Of a stretch of DNA of 64,000 nucleotides, positions 52,454 through 60,521 are shown piece after piece. Made by a program: the position numbers and the translations under genes. The DNA comes from Flavobacteriaceae bacterium (GTDB taxonomy: Bacteria; Bacteroidota; Bacteroidia; Flavobacteriales; Flavobacteriaceae): NCBI GenBank assembly GCA_029243165.1, contig JAQWSN010000012.1, forward strand, positions 62,001 to 126,000. Direction: 5' to 3'. Numbering within the stretch: position 1 is the stretch's first letter; each line of letters begins with the position of its first letter. The notes beneath the pieces are model-generated. The model was given only the letters and a program-made list of their open reading frames with translations. It did no database searches and was not told where the DNA came from.

Positions 52454-53235
52454 CCTTCCAATTGATTAATAAATTGATGTGCAGCTTTGCCAGGAGTATC
52501 TGTTTTCATAAAATTCTCACCCACTAAAAATCCTTGATAGCCAAAGGTTTGTAATTCTTGAATGTCCAGAGCATTGGCGATTCCGCTTTCCGATACTTTA
52601 ACAAATTCGCTTGGAATTAAAGGAGCCAGTTGGCGGCTTGTTTCAAGGGATACTTCGAAAGTTTTTAGATTGCGGTTGTTGACTCCAATCATATCTAGGG
52701 TAGGCATCAACGACTTTTCTAGTTCTTCTTGATTGTGAACTTCGAGTAAAACCTCTAAATTTAATTGTTGGGCTTTTGTGGAAAGCTGTTGGATTTCCTC
52801 GCGTTCTAAAACAGCTGCAATGAGTAAAATAAGATCTGCTCCATGGGCTTTTGCTTCAATCAATTGGTATTCATCAACGACAAATTCTTTACGAAGTAGG
52901 GGAAAATGGGTTACCGCTCTTGCAAGACTTAGATCATCCAAGGAACCTCCAAAATATTTTCCATCGGTAAGTACTGACATTCCACAAACTCCCGCTTTTT
53001 CATAACCTATTGCTACCTCACTTACCGATAGGTTGCTGTTGATGTTTTTTTTAGAAGGGGAACGTCTTTTGTGCTCTGCGATAATTCCTGAGCGACTTTC
53101 TTTTAATCGGTTGCTCAGGGAATTTAGCCCACGGTCAAATAAGGGTGAAGCTTCCCAATAGGAGGATGGAAAAAGGGTTTTCCGATGTACAACCTCATTT
53201 TTTTTGTCAGCAACAATGCGGTCTAAAATATTCAT
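52450..53235 (-). CDS. trpC: Indole-3-glycerol phosphate synthase
   Basis: A 261-aa TIM-barrel enzyme. IIAEHKRRSPSKKNIN (catalytic Lys region), ISVLTDGKYFGGS-like CGMSVLTDGKYFGGSLDDL, LRKEFVVDEYQ, LEVHNQEELEKSL, IGVNNRNLKTFEV and VSESGIANA cover the standard motifs. Overlaps trpD and trpF by four bases each, indicating tight translational coupling across the operon. Confidence 0.98.
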   Translation of the reverse strand: MNILDRIVADKKNEVVHRKTLFPSSYWEASPLFDRGLNSLSNRLKESRSGIIAEHKRRSPSKKNINSNLSVSEVAIGYEKAGVCGMSVLTDGKYFGGSLDDLSLARAVTHFPLLRKEFVVDEYQLIEAKAHGADLILLIAAVLEREEIQQLSTKAQQLNLEVLLEVHNQEELEKSLMPTLDMIGVNNRNLKTFEVSLETSRQLAPLIPSEFVKVSESGIANALDIQELQTFGYQGFLVGENFMKTDTPGKAAHQFINQLEG

Positions 53236-54227
53236 GATTGACTCAATTTTTGAAGTGTTTTAAAGGCAGCGAGTGCTTTTCCAGATTCTAGAGCAACTTT
53301 GGCTTTTTCAAAACCTTCTAGGGGAGTTAAATTCAATGAAGTTGCAAGAGCCATTCCTGCGTTAGCACAGACTACATTTTGTTGTTCTTGACTTCCTTTA
53401 TTTTGTAAAATATCCATAAAAATAGTCGCTGACGATGTTATGTTATCCCCTCCTGCAATCGCAGTTGCCTTATGGGCAGATACTCCAAAATCTTGAGGAG
53501 CTAGAACCCGTTCACCCTCATTGCTGAAAGCTTTGGTTGCTCCCGTGAGTGAAATTTCATCGTAGCCGTCTAGCGCATACAGGACAGTAAATCGAGTTTC
53601 TGTTTTCTGAAAAAGATAATAATACAAACGGGCTAATTCTAAATTAAAAACCCCTGTGAGTTGGTATTTTGGAAAAGCAGGATTTACCAAAGGTCCCAGC
53701 ATATTAAAAAAAGTTTTTACTCCGAGTTCTTTTCGAACAGGAGCCACATTTTTCATTGCGGGATGGAAAAGCGGCGCGTGTAATATGCAGATTCCAGCCT
53801 GATCCACAGAGCGTTTTAAAAAGTCAATCTCATTTGAAAAACGAATGCCCAAAGCTTCGAGAACGTTACTAGATCCACAACCTGAAGAGACTCCGTAATT
53901 TCCGTGCTTGGTTACTTTGACTCCTGCTCCGGCGGTTACAAAAGCTGAAAGGGTCGAGATGTTGAAGGTGTTTTTTTCGTCACCTCCTGTACCGCACAAA
54001 TCGATAGCATTGAACTCACTTAGATCTACAGAAACACACAATTCCAGCAAGGCAGATCGAAAACCTTCGAGTTCTTCCAGACTGATGCTACGCATCATAA
54101 AGACCGTTAAAAAGGAGGCTATTTGAGAAGTATTGTATTGACCCTCAGCAATGTCGATGATCACTTTTCTAGCCTGTTCTTTTGAGAGCGGTTCGTGTTG
54201 TATGAGTTGATTGAGGATGGCTTTCAT
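53232..54227 (-). CDS. trpD: Anthranilate phosphoribosyltransferase
   Basis: A 331-aa enzyme joining anthranilate and PRPP. The PRPP/anthranilate loop is DLCGTGGDEKNTFNISTLSA (residues ~76-95), with KHGNYGVSSGCGSSNVLEALG, HPAMKNVAPVRKELG and NMLGPLVNPA as further signature blocks. Complete and not fused to trpG. ATGA overlap with trpG upstream and trpC downstream. Confidence 0.98.
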   Translation of the reverse strand: MKAILNQLIQHEPLSKEQARKVIIDIAEGQYNTSQIASFLTVFMMRSISLEELEGFRSALLELCVSVDLSEFNAIDLCGTGGDEKNTFNISTLSAFVTAGAGVKVTKHGNYGVSSGCGSSNVLEALGIRFSNEIDFLKRSVDQAGICILHAPLFHPAMKNVAPVRKELGVKTFFNMLGPLVNPAFPKYQLTGVFNLELARLYYYLFQKTETRFTVLYALDGYDEISLTGATKAFSNEGERVLAPQDFGVSAHKATAIAGGDNITSSATIFMDILQNKGSQEQQNVVCANAGMALATSLNLTPLEGFEKAKVALESGKALAAFKTLQKLSQS

Positions 54228-54793
54228 GTACTACTATTAATCCAGTTTTCTAATATTTTTTTACCTAAGGGAGTCAATACGGATTCCGGATGGTATTGAA
54301 CAGCTCGAACATCATAGGTTTTATGGCGCAAGGACATTAGTTGCCCGTGCTCATCTACCGAGGTGGCTTCAAGCGCTTCGGGTAGGGGAGTGTCAACGAC
54401 CCAAGAGTGGTATCGACCCACTTCAAAAGTTTGGGGCAAATCTTTAAATAAGACATCTTCTTTGATAATATGTACAGGGGTTGCGATACCGTGGTACACC
54501 TTGTCAAGATTGATGAGCGACCCTCCAAAAACCTCACCAATGGCCTGCTGACCTAGACAGATTCCTAATATTTTCTTGACCGGAGCATAGCGTTTGATTG
54601 CTTTTTTTAGCAAGCCGGATTCGTCGGGGATTCCTGGTCCAGGAGAAAGCAGAATATTGGGGTAATCTTCTAATTCATCTAATTCAAATTGATCGTTTCG
54701 TTTGACCATCACTTCACAATTGAGTTCATTTAAATAATGAACCAGATTGTAGGTAAATGAGTCGTAATTATCAATGACAAATACTTTTTTCAT
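54224..54793 (-). CDS. trpG: Anthranilate synthase component II (glutamine amidotransferase)
   Basis: A 189-aa class I amidotransferase giving ammonia to TrpE. IDNYDSFTYNLVHYL at the start, LLSPGPGIPDESGLL, the nucleophile Cys in ILGICLGQQAIGEVFGG, and the His-Glu pair in AVQYHPESVLT. Bacterial PabA/TrpG cannot be separated by sequence alone; the operon makes TrpG sure, with a possible second role in folate synthesis. Overlaps trpE by four bases. Confidence 0.97.
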   Translation of the reverse strand: MKKVFVIDNYDSFTYNLVHYLNELNCEVMVKRNDQFELDELEDYPNILLSPGPGIPDESGLLKKAIKRYAPVKKILGICLGQQAIGEVFGGSLINLDKVYHGIATPVHIIKEDVLFKDLPQTFEVGRYHSWVVDTPLPEALEATSVDEHGQLMSLRHKTYDVRAVQYHPESVLTPLGKKILENWINSST

Positions 54794-56193
54794 GATACTT
54801 GTTCTGCTAGGGTTAGAGCCTTGTCTAAGGCCCCTAATTTGTTGTACACTTCTTGCAATTCGTTTTCAGGAACTGAATCGGCGACGATACCAGCACCTGC
54901 TTGATAGTGCAATTGATTTTTTTGACTTAAAAAGGATCGGATGATGATGGCGTGATTGAAATTTCCTTCAAAGTCTAGATATCCGATGGCTCCTCCGTAA
55001 AAGTTTCGTTTGTTTTTTTCATAGCGATCGATAAGCTGTAATGCTTTGTGTTTGGGAGCCCCACTCAGAGTACCTGCGGGAAAGGTATCCGCAACCACTT
55101 GGAAGGTTTTTACCCAATCTTTCATTTTACAACTTACTTTTGAAACCAAATGAATGACATGGGAATAAAATTGAATTTCTCGATTTTTTTCTACAATAAC
55201 TTCAGAACCATTTCTACTCAAATCATTTCGTGCCAAATCAACCAGCATGACGTGTTCGCTGTTTTCTTTTGGATCTTTTGATAACTCCAAAGCTGAAGCA
55301 GCATCCTCTTGGTCATTCCCTGTTCTTTTGAAGGTACCTGCAATGGGGTGAATCTCCGCTTTTCCTTCATGAACAATCAGTTGAGCTTCAGGAGAGCTAC
55401 CAAATATTTTAAAATTACCGTAGTCAAAATAAAATAAATAGGGGGAAGGGTTTATGGAGCGTAAGGTGCGATACACATTAAAATCGTCTCCTTGGAAACG
55501 CTGACTAAACCGTCGGGATAAAACCAATTGAAATACATCGCCCCGATAACAGTGCTGTTTCCCTTGGTTTACAAACTCTAGAAATTCAGCATCGGTTAGG
55601 TTTGAGGTTTTAGTTCCTATTTTTTCAAAGCGGAACTTACTTTGTTGTTTACCATTAATGAGTTGTTCTAAATGATCCAGATTATGAACTCCATCTAAAT
55701 TGTGAGAAAATAGGTGGGCTTCATGATTAAAAAGACTTATCGCAATAATATTTTGATACACTGCGTAGTAAATATCTGGAATATCTTGTCCTTCTTTATC
55801 ATTATTGAGTTCAAGCTGTTCGAAGTACTGCACAGCATCGTGAGCGATGTAACCGAAGATGCCGTTACTGATAAATTTAAAAGGGTATTTTTTTGTTTTG
55901 AATTGTTGAGAGAACGTATGAATTTTTTCAGGGACGTCGGTGTCATTAGTTACTTCAATTCGGTCGCTGCTTCCGTCTGGATATTGGGTAACTAAAATTC
56001 CATTTTTTAATTCAATGGACGCAATAGGATTACAGCATATGTAAGAGAAGTCATTATTATTAGCATGGTAGTCGCTACTTTCCAATAAAAGGCTGTGGGG
56101 AAATACGTCACGAATTTTAAGGTAAACACTTACCGGAGTAAGGGTATCTGCTAAAATTTTTTTATGTTCAGATTGAAGGGTAAAACGCTTCAT
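54790..56193 (-). CDS. trpE: Anthranilate synthase component I
   Basis: A 467-aa chorismate-using enzyme. The N-terminal domain contains the feedback-site segment LLLESSDYHANNNDFSYI; the C-terminal domain has QLVLSRRFSQRF, SPYLFYFDYGNFKIFGSSPE, HPIAGTFKRTGND, LVDLARNDLSRNG and SGAPKHKALQLIDRYE. The ATG at 56193 is chosen because the alternative at 56229 lies inside the leader terminator. Transcription into trpE must pass the attenuator at 56206-56234. Confidence 0.97.
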   Translation of the reverse strand: MKRFTLQSEHKKILADTLTPVSVYLKIRDVFPHSLLLESSDYHANNNDFSYICCNPIASIELKNGILVTQYPDGSSDRIEVTNDTDVPEKIHTFSQQFKTKKYPFKFISNGIFGYIAHDAVQYFEQLELNNDKEGQDIPDIYYAVYQNIIAISLFNHEAHLFSHNLDGVHNLDHLEQLINGKQQSKFRFEKIGTKTSNLTDAEFLEFVNQGKQHCYRGDVFQLVLSRRFSQRFQGDDFNVYRTLRSINPSPYLFYFDYGNFKIFGSSPEAQLIVHEGKAEIHPIAGTFKRTGNDQEDAASALELSKDPKENSEHVMLVDLARNDLSRNGSEVIVEKNREIQFYSHVIHLVSKVSCKMKDWVKTFQVVADTFPAGTLSGAPKHKALQLIDRYEKNKRNFYGGAIGYLDFEGNFNHAIIIRSFLSQKNQLHYQAGAGIVADSVPENELQEVYNKLGALDKALTLAEQVS

Positions 56194-56205
56194 GTTGGTT
56201 CCATT

Positions 56206-56234
56206 AAAAAAGGCTTGTCGTGATGACAAGCCTT
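56206..56234 (-). terminator. trp attenuator: intrinsic terminator
   Basis: On the minus strand AAGGCTTGTC (56234-56225), loop ATCAC, GACAAGCCTT (56219-56210) make a perfect ten-pair stem ending in a run of six T (to 56206). It lies between the leader peptide stop (56265) and the trpE ATG (56193), only 13 bases before that ATG. Confidence 0.92.
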
Positions 56235-56264
56235 GAGATTATTTGTACGGGTTGGTTCACGAGT

Positions 56265-56318
56265 TCATTGTTGAAGCGCGTACCACCATCCGTTTAAAAA
56301 AATTATTGTTCGGTTCAT
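56265..56318 (-). CDS. trpL: trp operon leader peptide (tandem Trp)
   Basis: A 17-residue frame, MNRTIIFLNGWWYALQQ then TGA, with two adjacent TGG codons (56288-56283). It is followed 30 bases later by the terminator hairpin ahead of trpE. This is the layout of ribosome-mediated attenuation: when charged tRNA-Trp is scarce the ribosome stalls at the Trp pair and the terminator should not form. The leader segment GGATGGTGG (overlapping the Trp codons) can pair roughly with ACCAACCC (near 56250), which would supply the 1:2 structure; I could not assign a clear antiterminator. Confidence 0.85.
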   Translation of the reverse strand: MNRTIIFLNGWWYALQQ

Positions 56319-56323
56319 TAAAT

Positions 56324-56355
56324 CAAATATAGTACAAAATGTTTATTAACCCCAA
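56324..56355 (-). promoter_or_regulatory. trp operon promoter
   Basis: On the minus strand TTG (56355-56353), 21 bases, then TATATTTG (56331-56324): both Bacteroidota elements match exactly with spacing inside 17-23. Transcription should begin about six bases after the -7 element, that is at or within a few bases of the leader peptide ATG (56318). Confidence 0.7.
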
Positions 56356-56372
56356 ATCCCCGAACAATAATA

Positions 56373-56456
56373 TTATTTTTTAGCGTGTGAACCGTCACAG
56401 AATCCATTTGGATTTTGGGTATTCCCACAACCGCACTTTGGTCTATTTATTTTCAT
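56373..56456 (-). CDS. 27-aa CDGSH iron-sulfur protein
   Basis: A very short gene: MKINRPKCGCGNTQNPNG then FCDGSHAKK and TAA. The Cys8-x-Cys10-x9-Cys20-x3-His24 set is the three-Cys, one-His [2Fe-2S] ligand pattern of CDGSH (mitoNEET-like) proteins, with the literal CDGSH present. It begins four bases after the yceI stop, so it is the last gene of marR-yceI-CDGSH. At 27 residues it is about the minimum that could hold the motif. Such domains bind redox-active, labile clusters; the partner is unknown. Confidence 0.85.
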   Translation of the reverse strand: MKINRPKCGCGNTQNPNGFCDGSHAKK

Positions 56457-56459
56457 AGT

Positions 56460-57026
56460 TTAGAATTTTAAGTTAATATCCAACTCAAACTCATCATCAA
56501 TTGCTTTGTCTCCTAAATTGTCAAAAAAGCTGTTTGATCCATAACGCACATTGTATTTGGATCGATCTATGACTAGTTTGGCCATGGCTTTATTTCCTTC
56601 CATATGCATTTCAAAATTAATTGGATGCGTGATTCCTTTAATGGTTAAATCCGCTGATACAAGATGATGATTTTCCATTTTCATCTCGCTTTTTGTGATT
56701 ACTAAGGAAGCCTTTGGAAATTTTTTTACACCAAAAAAATCATCAGACTTTAAGTGCCCTTCTAGTTTGTCTTTGTATGTTCCAGTTAGGTCAGTACACA
56801 TGATGCTAGACATGTCAACAATAAAACTCCCGCCAGCAAGTTGCTTTCCATCCAATTCGAATCCACCCTCAATAAAATTGATGTTTCCTTCATGTTGTCC
56901 AGTAACTTTTTTTGCCAACCAATGGATGTTGCTTTCACCAGGATTTATCTTGATAACTGCAGACTGACCCCAAGCTGTAGTTGCTACTGCAAGTAACAGG
57001 GTAATTAAACTAATTTTCTTTTTCAT
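56460..57026 (-). CDS. YceI family periplasmic protein
   Basis: A 188-aa secreted lipocalin-like protein: signal peptide ending near ATTAWGQS, then INPGESNIHWLAKKVTGQHEG, GSFIVDMSSIMCTDL, FFGVKKFPKASLVITK, DLTIKGITHPINFEMHM and FELDINLKF. YceI proteins bind polyisoprenoids in a long hydrophobic tunnel. Placed directly under a MarR regulator and ahead of the CDGSH gene; the trio may respond to redox or quinone-like compounds (inference). Confidence 0.94.
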   Translation of the reverse strand: MKKKISLITLLLAVATTAWGQSAVIKINPGESNIHWLAKKVTGQHEGNINFIEGGFELDGKQLAGGSFIVDMSSIMCTDLTGTYKDKLEGHLKSDDFFGVKKFPKASLVITKSEMKMENHHLVSADLTIKGITHPINFEMHMEGNKAMAKLVIDRSKYNVRYGSNSFFDNLGDKAIDDEFELDINLKF

Positions 57027-57034
57027 AACATTTT

Positions 57035-57451
57035 TTAATTAAACTTTAATTGTTTCAATAGAGAAATCATTTTTTCTTTTTCAGTATCATTTAAGTGTCC
57101 AACCATTTTTTCTTCAGCTTGATCAATGATAGGATCAATTTCTTCCAAAAAGGTCAAACCCTCTTTTGTGATAAATAACTCAATCTTTCTTCTATTTTCT
57201 TTACAAATGATGCGCTCCACAAATGACTTTTCAATGAGCTTATCAATCAACCGAGTGGTATTACTCATCTTATTTACCATACGTTCCTGCACGGTAGATA
57301 AATTTGCTGCAACCCCTTTCTGTCCTCTTAAAATACGGAGTACGTTAAACTGTTGGATTGAAATACCGTAGGGTTTCAAAACCATTAATAACTGGTCATT
57401 GATTAAATGACTTGTTTTGATTAACGTAATGACTACTTTTTTGGAATCCAT
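57035..57451 (-). CDS. MarR family transcriptional regulator
   Basis: A 138-aa winged-helix repressor type: LIKTSHLINDQLLMVLKPYG, ISIQQFNVLRILRGQKG, then the recognition segment MVNKMSNTTRLIDKLIEK and the wing VERIICKENRRKIELFITKEGL. No Cys-based sensor pair is obvious (one Cys in the wing). It heads the yceI operon eight bases upstream. A perfect 12-bp palindrome lies in its own promoter, which points to autorepression. Confidence 0.93.
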   Translation of the reverse strand: MDSKKVVITLIKTSHLINDQLLMVLKPYGISIQQFNVLRILRGQKGVAANLSTVQERMVNKMSNTTRLIDKLIEKSFVERIICKENRRKIELFITKEGLTFLEEIDPIIDQAEEKMVGHLNDTEKEKMISLLKQLKFN

Positions 57452-57478
57452 CAGTTGTATCTACAAAATTTGTTGGTA

Positions 57479-57507
57479 CAAATATATGAATTAATGTTAA
57501 CATTCAA
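57479..57507 (-). promoter_or_regulatory. marR-yceI promoter with embedded operator palindrome
   Basis: Minus strand TTG (57507-57505), 18 bases, TATATTTG (57486-57479): both elements exact. The spacer contains the perfect palindrome AATGTTAACATT (57493-57504), filling the space between the elements. A MarR dimer bound there would block RNA polymerase. Confidence 0.65.
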
Positions 57508-57520
57508 AATATTAAATGAT

Positions 57521-57551
57521 TTGTTTCCAAAGTGAGGCTATTGTACCTTAG
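57521..57551 (+). promoter_or_regulatory. Weak putative promoter of the rhodanese gene
   Basis: TTG (57521-57523), 20 bases, TACCTTAG (57544-57551), which differs from TAnnTTTG at one base. It ends 12 bases before the rhodanese ATG. It lies next to the MarR palindrome, so the regulator could affect both directions. Confidence 0.3.
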
Positions 57552-57563
57552 CTAAAAAAAATA

Positions 57564-57869
57564 ATGGACTTAATACAAGAAGAGTGGAGTGACAAACAAA
57601 TCCAAACCGTTGGGAGTAGTATCGTGGACGTTCGTACTCCTGAGGAATATGAAGCGGGCCACTTGCCCAATTCACAGTTAATTAATATTAGAGAACCTCA
57701 AGCCTTTATGGATGGTATTTCCTCCCTTGATAAAACACAATCCTATTTTGTTTATTGTCGTTCCGGAGCTAGAAGTGCACAAGCCTGTCAAATATTAAAA
57801 CAACAAGGAATTGAAAATTGTTACAATCTTTTAGGTGGAATACTGGAATGGAAGGGTGAAATCGAATAA
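57564..57869 (+). CDS. Single-domain rhodanese
   Basis: A 101-aa rhodanese-like protein. VDVRTPEEYEAGHLPNSQLI near residues 22-41 and the active-site loop YCRSGARSAQAC (Cys about residue 72) are standard. It transfers sulfane sulfur or acts as a carrier. No signal peptide, so cytoplasmic. It diverges from the MarR gene; DUF2851 follows after 38 bases. Confidence 0.94.
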   Translation: MDLIQEEWSDKQIQTVGSSIVDVRTPEEYEAGHLPNSQLINIREPQAFMDGISSLDKTQSYFVYCRSGARSAQACQILKQQGIENCYNLLGGILEWKGEIE

Positions 57870-57907
57870 TGAGTTTGTAATTAATCAGCTTCCCCAAAGC
57901 TTACTTT

Positions 57908-59182
57908 ATGAAAGAATCTTTACTCCATTTTCTATGGCGTTTTCAAAAATTCTCCAAGTCGAGACTGGAAACGGTTGAGGGTCAATCTTTGGAGATTTTA
58001 TTTCCAGGAAATCCAAATTCAATGGAAGGTCCAGACTTTTTAGAGGCCAAAATTTATTTGGACAAACTTTACTGGACTGGAGCCGTTGAGTTGCACGTAA
58101 ATGCTTCGGATTGGTTTCGTCATGGACATCAAAAAAATTCTTCTTATAATAATGTTATTCTTCATGTCGTTTGGGATTTTGATTCGGATGTTTGTTATCC
58201 TAACGGAAATCCCATACCAACATTAAATTTAAGTCATTATGTATCTCTTTCGGCTTTAGAAAATTATCAAAAAAACTTTGCTAAACAACCCAAGTTTATT
58301 GCCTGTGAGGATCAGATTAAAACTTTTTCAAAAGCCCGTTGGTTGGGTTATCAAGAACGACTTTTTGTTGAGCGGATGGAAGTCCGTGTTAGCGTAATAC
58401 AACAACTTTTAAAAGAATTTAAAAACGATTGGGAGGCAGTTCTTTTTGTTTTGCTTTCTAAGGGTTTCGGTTTGAATGTGAATGGGCAAGCTTTTTACAG
58501 TATGGCAAGATCAATCCCTTTCAAAAGGGTACTTCAGTTAAGGTCGGATCCGCTGAATTTAGAAGCTCTTTTTATGGGGCAATCCGGATTGCTGAACCAA
58601 CCTTCAAAAGGAAGTTATCACTTGGATTTGCAAAGCCGTTACCATTACATAAAACGAAAATTTAAACTTGTTTCACCCTCTGATGTTAAGGTTCATTTTG
58701 CTCGTTTACGACCAGCAAATTTTCCGACACTTAGATTGGCTCAATTGGCACAAATTTACAGCAAATCATCTGCTTTATTTGAGGAGGTTACAAGCATGAA
58801 CTCCCCTCAGGATTGCTACAAACTTTTTGAAGTAGAGGCAGGAGGTTATTGGACAACCCATTACAATTTTGATGTTAGTAGTAAATCTCAGCCAAAAAAG
58901 CTCACACGACGTTTTTTTGATCTTCTCTTGATCAATACACTCATTCCTGTTCGATTTGCCTACGCAAAATATTGTGCGAATAGTGGAGTGGAAAAGTTGT
59001 TTGAATGGGCTGAAACTGTTCCAGCTGAAAAGAATCGAATATTGAATGGTTTCAAGTCCCTAGAGGTGCCTCAAATCAATGCCATTGGTTGTCAATCGAT
59101 ATTGCACTTGTATAAAAACTATTGCAGGCTGAGAAGATGCTTATCTTGTCAAATAGGTTTTGAGTTAATGAAAACAGAATAA
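57908..59182 (+). CDS. DUF2851 family protein
   Basis: A 424-aa soluble protein recognised as DUF2851 from LHFLWRFQKFSKSRLET, LEILFPGNPNSMEGPDFLEAKI, WTGAVELHVNASDWFRHGH and NVILHVVWDFDSDV near the start, and the C-terminal CRLRRCLSCQIGFELMK with two Cys. The family is common in Bacteroidota and its function is unknown; the acidic/His-rich N-terminal block looks nuclease-like (inference). Cys pair at the end may bind metal. Confidence 0.85.
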   Translation: MKESLLHFLWRFQKFSKSRLETVEGQSLEILFPGNPNSMEGPDFLEAKIYLDKLYWTGAVELHVNASDWFRHGHQKNSSYNNVILHVVWDFDSDVCYPNGNPIPTLNLSHYVSLSALENYQKNFAKQPKFIACEDQIKTFSKARWLGYQERLFVERMEVRVSVIQQLLKEFKNDWEAVLFVLLSKGFGLNVNGQAFYSMARSIPFKRVLQLRSDPLNLEALFMGQSGLLNQPSKGSYHLDLQSRYHYIKRKFKLVSPSDVKVHFARLRPANFPTLRLAQLAQIYSKSSALFEEVTSMNSPQDCYKLFEVEAGGYWTTHYNFDVSSKSQPKKLTRRFFDLLLINTLIPVRFAYAKYCANSGVEKLFEWAETVPAEKNRILNGFKSLEVPQINAIGCQSILHLYKNYCRLRRCLSCQIGFELMKTE

Positions 59183-59210
59183 TCATCTTCGAACTCTTAA
59201 AGAAAAAAAG

Positions 59211-59218
59211 TAACTTTG
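59211..59218 (+). promoter_or_regulatory. Putative -7 element for the PspC gene
   Basis: TAACTTTG matches TAnnTTTG and ends four bases before the PspC ATG, so the transcript would be nearly leaderless. No TTG at the standard spacing was found. Confidence 0.35.
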
Positions 59219-59222
59219 TTTT

Positions 59223-59450
59223 ATGAAGGCTCCCCACAACATCCGATTGTATTTTGAACGAAACGGTTTTGCAGTTTCAACACGACTTGCTGAGCTTTTG
59301 GGTATGAAGGTGAAAAGCGTCCGCTTATTTTTTATTTACGCTTCTTTTGCAACGTTGGTAGGTGGATTTGTTCTCTATCTGACTCTTGCTTTTTGGATCA
59401 GACTCAAGGATATGATTTACACCAAGAGGAGTTCAGTTTTTGATTTATAA
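59223..59450 (+). CDS. PspC domain small membrane protein
   Basis: A 75-aa PspC-like protein. YFERNGFAVSTRLAELLGMK followed by VKSVRLFFIYASFATLVGGFVLYLTLAFWI gives the usual amphipathic start and hydrophobic helix. PspC domains are linked with envelope stress responses. Its stop at 59450 is five bases before the preferred channel start, so the two are cotranscribed. Confidence 0.85.
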   Translation: MKAPHNIRLYFERNGFAVSTRLAELLGMKVKSVRLFFIYASFATLVGGFVLYLTLAFWIRLKDMIYTKRSSVFDL

Positions 59451-59454
59451 AACG

Positions 59455-60465
59455 ATGCCTTTCTTAAAATCTCCACTTACTCGTGCTATTTTTTTACTCT
59501 TTTTAGTTTTACTTTTTGGGGTTACAGGCTTTTTCTGGATCGAATCAGGATACACCTTATTTGATGCAATTTACATGACGGTGATTACCCTTAGTACTGT
59601 TGGGTATGGTGAGGTTGGAGCACTATCGGATCAAGGAAGGATTTTTGCAATCATTTTTATTTTGATTGGGTTTTTAACGGTTGCATTAGCAATGCGGTTC
59701 ATAGTAGAATATTTGGTTAGTGGTTGGAGTTTTAGTGTTATTAAACAAAAAAAGAATAGAGATATGATCAATACTTTAAAAGAACACACCATAGTATGTG
59801 GTTTTGGGCGAAACGGGAGGCAAGCTGTTGTTCGCTTGAAGAGGCATCAACAATCTTATGTTGTGATTGAGCAGAATGAGAGTTTAATTGAAGAAAACGA
59901 ACATCAGGTTTTGTTTTTTAAAGGAAATGCTTTGACCGATGAAGTTTTAGAGGCTGCGGGCATTAAGCGTGCCAAGAACTTGATCTGTGCTTTACCTGAA
60001 GATGCGGATAATTTGTTTGTCGTTTTGTCTGCAAGACAACTCCAGCCAGACATTGTCATTGTGAGTCGTGTATCCGATGAAAGCAACCAATCGAAATTAG
60101 CCTTGGCAGGAGCAGATCATGTTATTATGCCTGATAAAATTGGGGGAGATTACATGGCAGCACTTTTAACAGTTCCAGACCTGATTCATTTTTTAGGGAA
60201 TTTAGATTGGTGGCAAGATGAAAAAAGTCCGAATGTAGAAGAAGTAAATCTGGATAAAATTCCAAAGGAATATCAAAATAAAACATTGGCAGAAATGCAA
60301 TTGAGAAAAAAATCAGGTTGTAATGTAATTGCCTACCGTGATGAGGATGGTAAACAATTCATAAACCCAGACGCAAACACCTCATTATCAACTAAGGGGA
60401 AACTTATCGTACTGGGCAGTGGCGAATCTATCCAAAAACTAAACCGAATGTTTCAGTTAGATTAG
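59455..60465 (+). CDS. Potassium channel with cytoplasmic RCK/TrkA domain
   Basis: A 336-aa protein: two helices around a pore loop with the K+ selectivity filter TVGYGEVG (VITLSTVGYGE), then an RCK domain with the nucleotide motif VCGFGRNGRQAVVRL and a TrkA-C domain near the end (NVEEVNLDKIP onward). This is the two-helix, RCK-gated K+ channel type (MthK/Kch-like). The ATG at 59455 (MPFLKSPL) is preferred over a TTG at 59440 that would overlap PspC. Confidence 0.92.
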   Translation: MPFLKSPLTRAIFLLFLVLLFGVTGFFWIESGYTLFDAIYMTVITLSTVGYGEVGALSDQGRIFAIIFILIGFLTVALAMRFIVEYLVSGWSFSVIKQKKNRDMINTLKEHTIVCGFGRNGRQAVVRLKRHQQSYVVIEQNESLIEENEHQVLFFKGNALTDEVLEAAGIKRAKNLICALPEDADNLFVVLSARQLQPDIVIVSRVSDESNQSKLALAGADHVIMPDKIGGDYMAALLTVPDLIHFLGNLDWWQDEKSPNVEEVNLDKIPKEYQNKTLAEMQLRKKSGCNVIAYRDEDGKQFINPDANTSLSTKGKLIVLGSGESIQKLNRMFQLD

Positions 60466-60521
60466 TTTGTTTTTGTCTTGCTTTTTAAGATATTGGACAT
60501 CTAAAATCGATACGAACCACC

